Of a stretch of 64,000 nucleotides of DNA, positions 45,353 through 54,561 are shown piece by piece. Numbering within the stretch: position 1 is the first letter of the stretch; the number at the start of each line of letters is the position of its first letter. The stretch lies in assembly GCF_000381985.1 (NCBI RefSeq), contig NZ_KB907337.1:385697-449696 (forward strand), in the 5' to 3' direction. The notes beneath the pieces were generated by a model that was not told the origin of the DNA, did no database searches, and saw only the letters and a program-made list of their open reading frames with translations. This DNA is from Novispirillum itersonii subsp. itersonii ATCC 12639. GTDB lineage: Bacteria; Pseudomonadota; Alphaproteobacteria; Rhodospirillales; Rhodospirillaceae. The position numbers and the translations under genes are program-made.

Positions 45353-47125
45353 TTACATCTCCTCCACCGGAACCACGCCCAGCACATCCAGACCGGAGGC
45401 GATAACGGTCGCCACCCCTTCCAGAAGGGCCAGACGGGCAAGGGACAGGGCAGGATTATCAGCAATCAGGAAGCGCAGGTCGGCATTTTCCCGGCCCTTG
45501 TTCCACAGGGCATGGAAGGCCCCGGCCACTTCCGTCAGGGCAAAGGCGATACGGTGCGGCTCATGCACTTCTGCCGCCGCTTCGACCAGACGCGGCCAGC
45601 AGGCGATCAGCTTGACCAGCGCCTGTTCATCGCTGTCTGCCAGCAGCGACAGATCCGCCCCGGCCAGTGCCGCCGCCGACAGGTCGGTGCCCGGCATCGC
45701 CGCGACGAAATGACGCTTGACCGACTGAATGCGGGCATAGGCGTACTGAACGTAGAAAACCGGATTGTCCTTGCTCTGCTCGGTGACCTTGGCGTAGTCG
45801 AATTCCAGCGCCATGTCGTTCTTGCGGCTGAGCATGATGAAGCGCACCACGTCCTTCCCGACCCGCTCCACCACCTCGCGCAGGGTGACAAAAGTTCCGG
45901 CACGCTTCGACATCTTCACCGGCTCGCCGTTCTCCAGCAGCTTAACCAGCTGGCACAGCTTGACATCCAGTTCCGCCTGATGGTCGGACAGGGCCCGCAC
46001 CGCCGCCTGCATGCGCTTGACGTAGCCGCCGTGATCGGCCCCCAGCACATCAATCATCTGCGTAAAGCCACGGCGGTACTTGTCACCGTGATAGGCAATA
46101 TCAGAGGCGAAATAGGTCCAGCTGCCATCGCTCTTCATCAGCGGGCGGTCAACGTCATCGCCGAAATCAGTGGCTTTGAACAGGGTCTGCGGGCGCGGCT
46201 CCCAGTCATCGGGGGTCTTGCCCTTCGGTGGCTCCAGCACGCCGACGTACAGCAGGCCCTTGCTGTCGAGCAGCTCTTTGGCACGGACAACTTCACCCGA
46301 CTGCACCATACCGAGTTCGGAAGTGAAGACGTCGTGACGAACCCCAAGAAGATCAAGGTCTTCGCGGATCATCTTCATCATCTCGGCAATGCCGAATTCC
46401 CGCAGGGCGGGGATCCATTCCTCTTCCGGGGCATTGACCCAGCGCTCACCGTCACGGGCCTTCAGCACCTCTGCGGTTTCGACCAGATATTCGCCGCCGT
46501 ACTGAATTTCCTTGGCGGCAAGCTGGCGGTCAAACTCATCCTGCGTGATTGCCCCGCAGGCCACCAGATAACGCGCGCGCAGGGCGCGGGCCAGCACATC
46601 CACCTGTGCCCCGGCGTCGTTGATGTAATATTCCTTGGCCACATCAAACCCGGCCTTGGCCAGCAGGTTGGCCAGCGCGTCACCGACGCAGGCACCCCGG
46701 GCATGGCCGACGTGCATCGGGCCGGTCGGGTTGGCCGAAACGTACTCGACGTTGACCTTCACGCCCTGCCCGATATCAGAATCCCCGAACCCGGTGCCGG
46801 AGCGCAGGGCATGGCGCAGCACATCGGCCCACAGGCCAAAGGCAACCCGCAGATTGATAAAGCCCGGCCCGGCAATCTCAACCGCCGTCACCCCGTCAAC
46901 GGCCTTCAGGCCTGCGGCGATATGATCGGCCAGATCCCGGGGCTTCATCCCCGCCGCTTTCGCCAGCACCATCGCCGCGTTGGTCGAGATATCGCCATGG
47001 CTGGGGTCGCGCGGCGGCTCAACCGTGACAGCAGCGGTCTTCAGCCCGGCAGGCAGCGTGCCGGAGGCGACCAGACCGTCGATGACGGCGAGAACATGGG
47101 AATGAAAGAGAGTGAAGAGATTCAT
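45353..47125 (-). CDS. argS: Arginyl-tRNA synthetase
   Basis: A 590-residue class I synthetase. The HIGH motif is [25 protein letters not shown] and the KMSKS-like motif is [12 protein letters not shown]. An N-terminal Add1-like domain recognises the tRNA D-loop. The C-terminal DALR anticodon-binding domain starts near [12 protein letters not shown]. Its start overlaps the dgt stop by 4 bp; the SPOR gene follows 3 bp after its stop. This is the standard dgt–argS–SPOR–nagZ order of alphaproteobacteria. Confidence 0.96.
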   Translation of the reverse strand: MNLFTLFHSHVLAVIDGLVASGTLPAGLKTAAVTVEPPRDPSHGDISTNAAMVLAKAAGMKPRDLADHIAAGLKAVDGVTAVEIAGPGFINLRVAFGLWADVLRHALRSGTGFGDSDIGQGVKVNVEYVSANPTGPMHVGHARGACVGDALANLLAKAGFDVAKEYYINDAGAQVDVLARALRARYLVACGAITQDEFDRQLAAKEIQYGGEYLVETAEVLKARDGERWVNAPEEEWIPALREFGIAEMMKMIREDLDLLGVRHDVFTSELGMVQSGEVVRAKELLDSKGLLYVGVLEPPKGKTPDDWEPRPQTLFKATDFGDDVDRPLMKSDGSWTYFASDIAYHGDKYRRGFTQMIDVLGADHGGYVKRMQAAVRALSDHQAELDVKLCQLVKLLENGEPVKMSKRAGTFVTLREVVERVGKDVVRFIMLSRKNDMALEFDYAKVTEQSKDNPVFYVQYAYARIQSVKRHFVAAMPGTDLSAAALAGADLSLLADSDEQALVKLIACWPRLVEAAAEVHEPHRIAFALTEVAGAFHALWNKGRENADLRFLIADNPALSLARLALLEGVATVIASGLDVLGVVPVEEM

Positions 47126-48339
47126 GGCTTTACCGAGGGGTCAAAGAGGCGGCGATGCTCATCAAGAGCGAAACGGTCAGTCATTCCGGCAATGTAATCC
47201 GCCACCCGGCGGGCGGTGCGTGGGTGGTTAACCCCTTCGCAGCCCCGCTGCCAGTCCGGCGGCAACAGTCTTGGTTCTTGCAGGAAAAGAGTAAATAAAT
47301 CGCGCACAACGCGGCGGGCTTTGCTGGTCATGCGGTTAACACGGTAGTGACGGTACATGTTGGGAAACAGGAACCCTTTGAAAGCCCTGTCATTTTCCAC
47401 CATTTCCGCCGAAAACGAAACCACAGGCCGATTATTGCGGCGTACATCGTCAACCGTCTTCGGACGGTCTTCTGACAGGCGCTGGCGGGTTTCGGCCAGC
47501 AGATCATACACCATGGCGGTGATCAGCCGACGGACGGTTTCATAGACCAGCCGAGTCCGCTCCAGCTCCGGGTGCTGACGGCGCAGATCCTGCAGGATCG
47601 GCCCGACCAGCGGCACGTCATAAAGGGCGGCTTCCTCGAACAGACCGGCCCGCAGGCCGTCGTCAATGTCATGGGCGTTATAGGCGATATCATCCGCCAG
47701 CGCGGCCACCTGTGCTTCCGGCCCGGCGAAGGTATCTAGCTCCAGATCGTGCAGGACGGCATATTCGGTGATGGCCAGCGGCAGGGGGGACAGCTCTTTC
47801 CCCCGTTCCGCCGCAATCGCCTGTGCCAGCGGCCCGGTCAGGGGGCCATTGTGCTTGACCACCCCTTCCAGCGTTTCCCACGTCAGGTTCAGGCCATCAA
47901 AGCCGACATAACGCCGTTCCAGTTTGGTCAGAATCCGTAACGACTGGGCGTTATGGTCAAACCCCTGAAACTCGGCATCCATGCAGGCTTTCAGCGCATC
48001 TTCCCCGGCGTGCCCAAAGGGCGTGTGCCCGAGATCGTGGGCGAGGGCCAGAGCCTCGGCCAGATCTTCGTTCAGGGACAGAGACCGGGCGACAGAGCGG
48101 GCAATCTGCGCCACTTCCAGACTGTGCGTCAGCCGGGTCCGGTAGTTTTCGCCTTCATGGTAGACAAAAACCTGCGTCTTGTACTGCAGCCGCCGGAACG
48201 CCCCGCAATGGATAATGCGGTCGCGGTCACGCTGATAAGCGTCGCGTTCCGCATTGCCATCCTCGGCATACAGCCGGCCACGGGTGTGGCGCGGATCTGA
48301 CGCATAAGGGGCCAGCAGGGGGGGCGTGTGGGTCGTCAT
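47122..48339 (-). CDS. dgt: Deoxyguanosinetriphosphate triphosphohydrolase
   Basis: A 405-residue HD-domain dNTPase that releases triphosphate from dGTP or other dNTPs. Family motifs are [40 protein letters not shown] with a metal His, [19 protein letters not shown] with the HD pair, and [17 protein letters not shown] with a late Asp. ATG 48339 ([14 protein letters not shown]) is preferred to a start three codons upstream. The divergent erpA start is 126 bp away, so promoters for both genes lie in 48340–48464. Confidence 0.93.
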   Translation of the reverse strand: MTTHTPPLLAPYASDPRHTRGRLYAEDGNAERDAYQRDRDRIIHCGAFRRLQYKTQVFVYHEGENYRTRLTHSLEVAQIARSVARSLSLNEDLAEALALAHDLGHTPFGHAGEDALKACMDAEFQGFDHNAQSLRILTKLERRYVGFDGLNLTWETLEGVVKHNGPLTGPLAQAIAAERGKELSPLPLAITEYAVLHDLELDTFAGPEAQVAALADDIAYNAHDIDDGLRAGLFEEAALYDVPLVGPILQDLRRQHPELERTRLVYETVRRLITAMVYDLLAETRQRLSEDRPKTVDDVRRNNRPVVSFSAEMVENDRAFKGFLFPNMYRHYRVNRMTSKARRVVRDLFTLFLQEPRLLPPDWQRGCEGVNHPRTARRVADYIAGMTDRFALDEHRRLFDPSVKP

Positions 48340-48464
48340 GAAGCGCACACTACCCCCAAGCCCCCCGCTGAAGCAACCCTGCCCATGCGGCGCGGCCTTG
48401 CCAGCCTGCGGAAAGAGCCCTAAGTTTGGAATAAATCCATTGTCTTTTTATCGGGTATTCTGCC

Positions 48465-48812
48465 ATGGCTTCTGCCCTGTCCCCCCAAGACCTTGATCTG
48501 TCGGAATCTGCCGCCCGGCGGATCAGCCAGCTGATCACCCAGGAAAACAACACAGCCCTGATGCTGCGGGTTGAGGTTTCCGGCGGCGGGTGCTCCGGCT
48601 TCAAATACGGGTTTGATCTGGATACAGAGACCCGTGACGATGATCTGGTGCTGGACCGTCACGGTGTAAAGGTCGTGATCGATGAAGGTTCCCTTGACCT
48701 TCTGCGCGGATCCGTCATTGATTTCAGCGAGGATCTGATGGCGGCGGCATTCGTCATCCGCAATCCCAACGCCACCTCCACCTGCGGGTGCGGCACGTCC
48801 TTCGCCGTCTGA
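48465..48812 (+). CDS. erpA: Iron–sulfur cluster insertion protein ErpA/IscA type
   Basis: A 115-residue A-type Fe–S carrier. The three cluster-binding Cys are in VSGGGCSGFKYGF and the C-terminal STCGCGTSFAV. These proteins deliver 2Fe-2S/4Fe-4S clusters to targets. A lone gene next to dgt and xth, without isc or suf genes, is the typical erpA setting; IscA assignment cannot be fully excluded. It is followed 25 bp later by xth. Confidence 0.93.
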   Translation: MASALSPQDLDLSESAARRISQLITQENNTALMLRVEVSGGGCSGFKYGFDLDTETRDDDLVLDRHGVKVVIDEGSLDLLRGSVIDFSEDLMAAAFVIRNPNATSTCGCGTSFAV

Positions 48813-48837
48813 CCCGCCCCTCCCTGCGGACTGCTTT

Positions 48838-49617
48838 ATGATCACCATCGCCACCTGGAACGTTAATTCGGTCAAGGCCCGCCTTGAAAACGTGCTTGAC
48901 TGGATCAGTTCCGCCACGCCCGATGTTCTTCTGCTGCAGGAACTGAAATGCATGGACGAGGCCTTTCCCTTCGCCGCGCTTGAGGCGGCGGGGTATTCCT
49001 GCCATGTACACGGGCAGAAGGCCTATAACGGGGTGGCGCTGCTGTCGCGCCTGCCGGTCAGCGACGTAATGCGCGGCCTGCCGGGTGACGAAGCCGACGT
49101 GCAGGCGCGGTATATCGAGGCAACCATTGACGGGAAGATCCGGGTGGCCAGCCTGTATCTGCCAAACGGGAACCCGGTCGATACCGAAAAGTACCCCTAC
49201 AAACTGGCATGGATGGACCGGCTGTATGACCGGGCCAAAACCCTGCTGGGCTACGGAATGCCGGTTGTGCTGGGCGGGGACTATAACATCTGCCCGACCG
49301 ATGACGATGTTTATGATCCCGCAGGCTGGGCCAGTGATGCCCTGTGCCGCCCGGAAAGCCGGGCCCGGTTCCGCGCCCTGCTCCACCTTGGCTATACCGA
49401 AGCATTCCGGGCGGTCAACAAAGAGCCGAACCGTTATTCCTTCTGGGACTATCAGGCCGGAGCCTGGCCAAAAGACAATGGCCTGCGGATTGATCACTTT
49501 CTGCTGTCCCCGACGGCGGCAGACCGCCTTGAAAGCTGCAGGATCGACCGTGCGCCGCGCGGGAAGGAAAAAGCCTCTGACCACACCCCGGTGCTGTGTC
49601 AGCTGAACATCGCCTGA
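48838..49617 (+). CDS. xth: Exodeoxyribonuclease III
   Basis: A 259-residue endonuclease/exonuclease/phosphatase-fold enzyme, the main AP endonuclease in base excision repair. Motifs: ITIATWNVNSVKARL, LLLQELKCMDEAFP with the metal Glu, VVLGGDYNICPTDDDVYDP with the catalytic Asp/Asn, and ERIDHF-equivalent GLRIDHFLLSP. SDHTPVLCQL carries the final catalytic His. It is likely co-transcribed with erpA. Confidence 0.95.
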   Translation: MITIATWNVNSVKARLENVLDWISSATPDVLLLQELKCMDEAFPFAALEAAGYSCHVHGQKAYNGVALLSRLPVSDVMRGLPGDEADVQARYIEATIDGKIRVASLYLPNGNPVDTEKYPYKLAWMDRLYDRAKTLLGYGMPVVLGGDYNICPTDDDVYDPAGWASDALCRPESRARFRALLHLGYTEAFRAVNKEPNRYSFWDYQAGAWPKDNGLRIDHFLLSPTAADRLESCRIDRAPRGKEKASDHTPVLCQLNIA

Positions 49618-49760
49618 GGCAGCGCCCCCCGTACAACTCAGGAATGCGTCTCCGGCGACAAACCTTGTGACCGGAATCACTGAAGGACAGAAAACAGGGA
49701 GTATAGTCAGACATTCCCTGTTCTTCAGACCGGCACGCTTGAGCGCCGGTGGAGGTCGCG

Positions 49761-50870
49761 ATGCACTCCTCCCCGTGGGATATTCTGACAGCCTTTGCAT
49801 CCGGCGACCGGGGCGATCTGCCACAGGTTGACCGGGGACAGGTCGCCGAAGCGGTCTTCTCGCTGTGCGCCAGCAATGACGTACCGTTATCCGCGACCGA
49901 AACAACCCTGGCCTTCGATATTCTGGAAGCCCTGTATCCGCAGATTGAGCGGATGGTGCGCCGGGTGCTGGCTGACCGCCTTGCGGACCGCACTGACGTG
50001 CCGGCATCCCTGATGACCCTTCTGGCACGGGATACGATCGACATAGCCCGCCCGATTCTGGTCCGCAGCCCTGCCCTTGATGACAGCACCCTGATTGCAA
50101 TTGTGATGGAACGCGGGCTGGACCACCGGCAGGCGATCAGCGAGCGGAAAGTGCTGTCCCGCCCCCTGACCGATGTGCTGCTGGTGCTGGGGGATGATAC
50201 GGTGGCGATGCTGATCGCATCAAACCCGCAGACAGAAATTTCGGGGAATGGCTTTCTGCGGCTGATCGAGCGCGCGGAATATTGCCCTGACCTGCAGTGG
50301 CCCCTTGCACGGCGGGCGGAACTGACGCCGACACTGGCCGCACGCCTGTCACTGTGCGCCGGTACGGCGGTACAGACCTATCTGAAGGATGTCTTCGGGG
50401 CCGACCTGCCAAAGGGACTTGATCAGGAGCTTTTTGCCGCCGCAGAAGATGCCTGCGGCCCCTTTACCCGGCGTAGCACACCCCCCGGCAGCGCTTCTGC
50501 CGTTTCCCCCGGGCCGGATGTGCCGATGAACTCCCTGCTCGACGGCTTTGTCAAAGCCTTGCGCAATGGCCAGCCGAAACGGGCGGATGACCTGATGGCA
50601 AAAGTGGCCCGCCTGCCCGCCGCTGCCGTGGCGCAGATTTTATACACGCCTGCCGGGCGGGCGCTGGCGGTCGTCTGCCGCTCCGGCGGGGCATCGCGGC
50701 AGGTGTTTGCGGAAACCTACGCCCGCCTGAACGGCATCGCACCTTATGGCACCAGCCAGCGTTCCGGCGACCTTATCGCCGCGCTGCGGGTCTTCGACCG
50801 CATCACCGCTGCCGAAGCCGACCGCATCCTTGACGGATGGCGCGCCGACCCCGGCAGTGTCTGGGAATAA
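49761..50870 (+). CDS. DUF2336 domain-containing protein
   Basis: A 369-residue, mostly helical protein of the DUF2336 family. The conserved core is at about residues 50–190: ALYPQIERMVRRVLADRLADRTDVPASLMTLLARDTIDIARPILVRSPALDD. These are alpha-helical repeats found mainly in Rhodospirillales and Rhizobiales; some relatives are linked to signalling, but no activity is established. No signal peptide or membrane helix is visible. ATG 49761 has GGAGG six bases upstream. The gene ends only 8 bp before the convergent DUF4170 gene stop, with no terminator between. Confidence 0.85.
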   Translation: MHSSPWDILTAFASGDRGDLPQVDRGQVAEAVFSLCASNDVPLSATETTLAFDILEALYPQIERMVRRVLADRLADRTDVPASLMTLLARDTIDIARPILVRSPALDDSTLIAIVMERGLDHRQAISERKVLSRPLTDVLLVLGDDTVAMLIASNPQTEISGNGFLRLIERAEYCPDLQWPLARRAELTPTLAARLSLCAGTAVQTYLKDVFGADLPKGLDQELFAAAEDACGPFTRRSTPPGSASAVSPGPDVPMNSLLDGFVKALRNGQPKRADDLMAKVARLPAAAVAQILYTPAGRALAVVCRSGGASRQVFAETYARLNGIAPYGTSQRSGDLIAALRVFDRITAAEADRILDGWRADPGSVWE

Positions 50871-50878
50871 CCGTTTAC

Positions 50879-51271
50879 TCAGCCGCGCGGATCGCTGCGG
50901 CTGATGTCATAGCGGTGCAGGCAGGAATCAATGGTCTGGCTGGTAATGCCGCGCCAGAAATCCAGCGCCTGCTGGCGGGCGAACGGGCCATACACTTCCA
51001 GCTTTTTCCCGGCGGCAATTTCATGGAAGTCGCTGTCGGCGTATTCTCCGCCGACGACATAGTACTGGCTGTCTTCCAGATCCTCGTCAGCCTTCACCAC
51101 ATAGCGCACCATGGCATTATCCACCGTGCGGCCGGTGATATCCCGCCAGAAAGAGCGGGCTTCATCCGCGGTATAGGGACCGTACTTTTCCAGGGTCTTG
51201 CCGGTGGCAATGCGGGTAAACGCGGAATCAGCGTACTCGCCGCCGATGACGTAAAATTTCTTTTCACTCAT
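50879..51271 (-). CDS. Tandem DUF4170 protein
   Basis: A 130-residue protein made of two copies of the DUF4170 module. Copy 1 (residues about 4–60) reads KFYVIGGEYADSAFTRIATGKTLEKYGPY...DNAMVRYVV. Copy 2 (about 68–125) reads QYYVVGGEYADSDFHEIAAGKKLEVYGPF...DSCLHRYDI. Shared marks are VxGGEYADS, YGP, the FWR segment and the final RY. Single-module members (about 80 residues) are widespread in alphaproteobacteria with unknown function. Here the module is internally duplicated. It is a soluble cytoplasmic protein by appearance. Confidence 0.85.
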   Translation of the reverse strand: MSEKKFYVIGGEYADSAFTRIATGKTLEKYGPYTADEARSFWRDITGRTVDNAMVRYVVKADEDLEDSQYYVVGGEYADSDFHEIAAGKKLEVYGPFARQQALDFWRGITSQTIDSCLHRYDISRSDPRG

Positions 51272-51449
51272 TACGGGTCATCCCTTGGCCGATGGAAGAC
51301 ATGCACAAACCCGCGCTCTTATACGTCTTCCGCCGCCGGAAGAAAACCCTTCGCAGACATCAGTGATGCCGCCCCTATCGCAGGTGCGGCATCCTCTGCT
51401 ATCACAGAAGGATAGCGCGCCTTTCCCCTTCGCCGGAGGACCCCTGTTC

Positions 51450-52289
51450 ATGCCCCGCTCGCCGCTGCCGATTCCGACCGACGCCGACCCGATGCGGCGG
51501 CTTCTGGCTATCATGGCCAGCCTGCGCAACCCCGATGGAGGGTGCCCGTGGGATCTGGAGCAGAGCTTCGCCACCATCGCCCCCCACACGATTGAAGAAG
51601 CCTACGAAGTTGCTGAAGCAATCGAACGCAATGACATGGAATCACTGAAAGATGAGCTGGGGGACCTGCTGCTTCAGGTCGTTTTTCATGGTCAGATCGC
51701 GCAGGATGCCGGGGCCTTCAGCTTCACTGACATCGCTGAACGCTGCGCCGACAAGCTGATCCGCCGTCATCCGCACGTGTTTGGCGAGACCGTCGTTGCA
51801 GACGCCGAGGAACAGACAAAGGCCTGGGAAGACATCAAGGCCGCCGAGCGGGCCGCCAAAGCCAAAACCGCCGACCCGAGCGTGCTTGATGACCTGACAT
51901 CAACCCTGCCAGCCATGACCCGGGCCCTTAAACTGCAAAACCGCGTCGCCCGTGTCGGCTTTGACTGGACCGATGCCGCTGATATTCTGGGTAAGATCGA
52001 GGAAGAACTGGAAGAGGTGCGGGTGGAATTCACCGCCCCGGCCCCCGATCCGTCCCGGATCCGCGATGAAATCGGTGACCTTCTGTTCACGGTTGTCAAT
52101 CTGGCCCGCAAGGCCGGTATCGAGCCTGAAGGGGCCCTGCGCAGCACCAACATAAAGTTTGAACGGCGCTTCCGTCGGGTGGAAGCCTTGCTGAAAGAGC
52201 GTGGCCGGACCCCTGCCCAGTCAACACTGGAAGAGATGGATGCCCTGTGGACGGTCGCCAAGGAAGAGGATCACGCCAATGGTCTCTGA
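51450..52289 (+). CDS. mazG: Nucleoside triphosphate pyrophosphohydrolase MazG
   Basis: A 279-residue protein with two MazG modules that hydrolyses NTPs/dNTPs to monophosphates and pyrophosphate. Module 1: MRRLLAIMASLRNPDGGCPWDLEQSFATIAPHTIEEAYEVAEAIE, with ELGDLLLQVVFHGQIA carrying the metal-binding acidic residues. Module 2: NRVARVGFDWTDAADILGKIEEELEEVRVEF, with EIGDLLFTVVNLARKAG. ATG 51450 with GGAGGA ten bases upstream is the right start; the open frame before it has no similarity. The lipoprotein gene overlaps its 3' end by 11 bp. Confidence 0.94.
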   Translation: MPRSPLPIPTDADPMRRLLAIMASLRNPDGGCPWDLEQSFATIAPHTIEEAYEVAEAIERNDMESLKDELGDLLLQVVFHGQIAQDAGAFSFTDIAERCADKLIRRHPHVFGETVVADAEEQTKAWEDIKAAERAAKAKTADPSVLDDLTSTLPAMTRALKLQNRVARVGFDWTDAADILGKIEEELEEVRVEFTAPAPDPSRIRDEIGDLLFTVVNLARKAGIEPEGALRSTNIKFERRFRRVEALLKERGRTPAQSTLEEMDALWTVAKEEDHANGL

Positions 52290-52962
52290 ACGGATAGCAC
52301 GGCTTTTCCGGCATGGCCGCCGCATGGCCCGCACCCTGCTGACCGTGCTGGTGCTGGCCCCGCTGGCGGCAAGCTGCTACATGCCCGACGACTTCCTGAC
52401 CGAAATCCGTATCTCAAAAACCGGCGACTATGCTTTGGTTTATAAGGGGAAACTGGTCTGGGTCCCCCTGTACAAAGACATTGTGACCGGGGCCCTGAAA
52501 GATGTTACCGAGGTAAAGGAGAAAGAAGGCGCTATTCTGCGGGATCTGCAGCGCGACGACTCCTTCAAAAAGGTACAGGCTGTCGGGCGCGGTACCTTCG
52601 ATGTGTTTTACGAGCGGCTGGGCCGCTTTACCGGCACGTCGCAGGTCAGCTTTCCCCGGCGCGGAATGGAAATTCTGCGCATGGAAGTCAGGAAAAACGG
52701 GGTGCTGTATGTGGTTGCGGCCACCGGGGCCAAGCCCGGCGCCCGGGAAGAGCTTCAGGCCCTCGGCCTGACGCCCAACGGCAAGATCCGTATCATGACC
52801 GATGCCACAGTGATCAAGACCAATGCCCAGAATAAGTCAGCGGGCATCCCCGGTTATCCCGGCTGGGTGGTGTATGACTGGACTGTCAACGGGCCGAATC
52901 AGCCCGCGCCGATCGTGCATATCCAGATGTTTCCCCCCACTGCGGCAACCCCTGAAAAATGA
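52279..52962 (+). CDS. Putative lipoprotein of unknown function
   Basis: A 227-residue protein I cannot assign. The N-terminus has RMARTLLTVLVLAPLAASCYMPDDF, a hydrophobic stretch ending in the lipobox-like LAASC, so it is probably an outer- or inner-membrane lipoprotein. The body is a mixed alpha/beta sequence without obvious catalytic motifs; the region VYDWTVNGPNQPAPIVHIQM is near the C-terminus. ATG 52279 with GAGG upstream overlaps mazG by 11 bp (translational coupling). A second ATG at 52324 directly precedes the hydrophobic helix. Confidence 0.75.
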   Translation: MVSERIARLFRHGRRMARTLLTVLVLAPLAASCYMPDDFLTEIRISKTGDYALVYKGKLVWVPLYKDIVTGALKDVTEVKEKEGAILRDLQRDDSFKKVQAVGRGTFDVFYERLGRFTGTSQVSFPRRGMEILRMEVRKNGVLYVVAATGAKPGAREELQALGLTPNGKIRIMTDATVIKTNAQNKSAGIPGYPGWVVYDWTVNGPNQPAPIVHIQMFPPTAATPEK

Positions 52963-53035
52963 CTCTTTCAGCCTAGGCCTTTTGTCGGCAGGCCAATGAC
53001 TGATACCTCTATCCTTCAGGATAAGAAAACAACAT

Positions 53036-53063
53036 TTGTATTGGATATCCCCACCCCTATAAT
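53036..53063 (+). promoter_or_regulatory. Sigma-70-like promoter upstream of the small membrane peptide
   Basis: TTGTAT at 53036–53041 and a perfect TATAAT at 53058–53063 with a 16-bp spacer, in an AT-rich patch 135 bp before the GTG of the 45-codon gene. The stretch 52963–53035 holds nothing else I can name. The 130-nt leader contains small dyads but no recognised riboswitch. Confidence 0.6.
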
Positions 53064-53197
53064 CGACCCTACCGAATCGGCCCGCAAGGGGAGCGGTTTA
53101 TTACGGATGTAAACGGATTATAAGTCTGTGCGCCGTATCACACCGCACGATGGGGCCGACCCGGACAAGCCAACAAATTTGACTGTTGAGGCGCCCC

Positions 53198-53335
53198 GTG
53201 ATTGAATTTTTGGTGTTCGCCTTGCTGCTGACCGTTCCGTTCGATCTGTTGCGCAAGCGTTTCCTCCGCCGCCAGCGCCGTCTGGATGCGGCATTCAACC
53301 GGGCCCGCTTCCTTGGTGTTGGCCGGGCCCGATAA
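53198..53335 (+). CDS. Small membrane peptide, 45 residues
   Basis: A short frame starting GTG with GAGG six bases upstream. The product is MIEFLVFALLLTVPFDLLRK (first 20 residues), followed by a very basic tail with FLRRQRRLDAAFNRARF. It has one N-terminal hydrophobic segment, then a cationic amphipathic region with about ten Arg. The gene has its own promoter-like element (53036–53063) and a strong hairpin 10 bp after the stop. I recognise no family. The consistent signals make it a credible gene, but conservation is untested. Confidence 0.6.
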   Translation: MIEFLVFALLLTVPFDLLRKRFLRRQRRLDAAFNRARFLGVGRAR

Positions 53336-53345
53336 AGATCCTTCT

Positions 53346-53383
53346 GTCAAAGGCCGCACGGGTTCTCCGCTGCGGCCTTTGAC
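53346..53383 (+). terminator. Strong hairpin after the small peptide gene
   Basis: A perfect 13-bp stem GTCAAAGGCCGCA / TGCGGCCTTTGAC with a 12-nt loop, then GTCTTAAAG. The T-run is poor, so termination may be inefficient, but stem stability is high. On the minus strand it lies beyond the end of the GT-B-like gene (stop at 53455). Confidence 0.7.
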
Positions 53384-53454
53384 GTCTTAAAGACCTTGTG
53401 CCGCTGTTGCAGTGACAATCCTGCGCGGTCGGCGACCCTCACTCAGTCAGGTGA

Positions 53455-54522
53455 TCACAGATACTGACCGATCAGAAGGTCTGCGCACTGCTCCGCCCCC
53501 GGAGTAAAGCGCTGTCCTGCCGACGTCCCGGCATCCCCGATGTCAGGGCTATTTGACAGAACTGACAGCGGCCCAAACCCGGCAAAGCTTTCCTCCGAGA
53601 CCTCATATACCGGCAATCCCTGCTGCCGGTACCAGCCGAGCAATCCAGCGGATTCCGGCCAATCCGGTCGGGCCCGGCTGATCAGGCTGGCACCGGCATG
53701 CGCGGCTTCAACATAGGTGCCATATCCCGGCTTGGTGACAACTGCAGCAGAGGATGCAATCAGATCACCGATCCGCAGGCCATGGCGCCGGGCATCTTCC
53801 TGTGTCAGCAAACGCCAGCCAGCCGGACATCGCCAGCCGGAATAAGGAACATCCTCGCCGACCCCGCCCAGACTGGCGAAGACGATGCGCTCCCCTTGAC
53901 GGATAACCCCCGTTTTCAACAGATCCGCCCGGCGGCACTGCCCCACCAAGCCCACCGGCCCAACCACATGCCGGGCGGGCCCCGCCACCGTCGGGGCAAC
54001 AAAAGGTGTGGTCAGCACAAAGCCTGTTGCCCGCTGATACAGTTCAGCCATCTCAGAGAGAAGAGTATCGGCCCCGGGTGCATATGCCTGCACAATATCA
54101 TGCCACAGGAACGGACCGACCGTGACCGCCGGAACCCCCAGATCCGCAGCCGCAGCAATGGCGCTATACGAGGCTGAGGCGACAACCAGAGAAGGCCGCA
54201 GAGCTGCCAGAGCCGCCTTCCGCCGGACGAGATGCCCCGCCAGATCCTGATGGGCGGCGTGATACCGCTCCAACGTCTGCGGCAGGAGAATGCCGGTGCT
54301 GCTGGACATGCACATCCCGAAATCGGTTGCGCAGACATCAGAGCAATAGGCGTAAGGGCCGGAAAGACGCCCCCTCAGAAACGCCTCCGGGGCCTGCGTT
54401 ACGATCGTCTGTCGGATATGGGGAAATCTGACCGCAACAGCCGCCATGACAGCCGTCACGATGGCAGCATGACCAAAGCCATGAGGCGTCGCCAGATAAA
54501 CAATATGCGGGGTGGCAGTCAC
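53455..54522 (-). CDS. GT-B-fold glycosyltransferase-like protein
   Basis: A 355-residue protein resembling the GT-B/UDP-glycosyltransferase-like fold. The N-terminus IVYLATPHGFGHAAIVTAVM has the His-Gly motif of the first Rossmann lobe. The second lobe contains RIVFASLGGVGEDVPY, and the C-terminal AAVVTKPGYGTYVEAAHAGASLI resembles the nucleotide-sugar binding region of MurG- and MGT-type enzymes and the lobe found next to L-arabinokinases. The acceptor is unknown. No signal peptide or membrane helix is visible. It stands alone, 39 bp downstream of an unassigned disordered protein gene on the same strand. Confidence 0.65.
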   Translation of the reverse strand: MTATPHIVYLATPHGFGHAAIVTAVMAAVAVRFPHIRQTIVTQAPEAFLRGRLSGPYAYCSDVCATDFGMCMSSSTGILLPQTLERYHAAHQDLAGHLVRRKAALAALRPSLVVASASYSAIAAAADLGVPAVTVGPFLWHDIVQAYAPGADTLLSEMAELYQRATGFVLTTPFVAPTVAGPARHVVGPVGLVGQCRRADLLKTGVIRQGERIVFASLGGVGEDVPYSGWRCPAGWRLLTQEDARRHGLRIGDLIASSAAVVTKPGYGTYVEAAHAGASLISRARPDWPESAGLLGWYRQQGLPVYEVSEESFAGFGPLSVLSNSPDIGDAGTSAGQRFTPGAEQCADLLIGQYL

Positions 54523-54561
54523 AGTGTACAGGCTTCAGTCATTTTCAACTGCCCTGCCACA

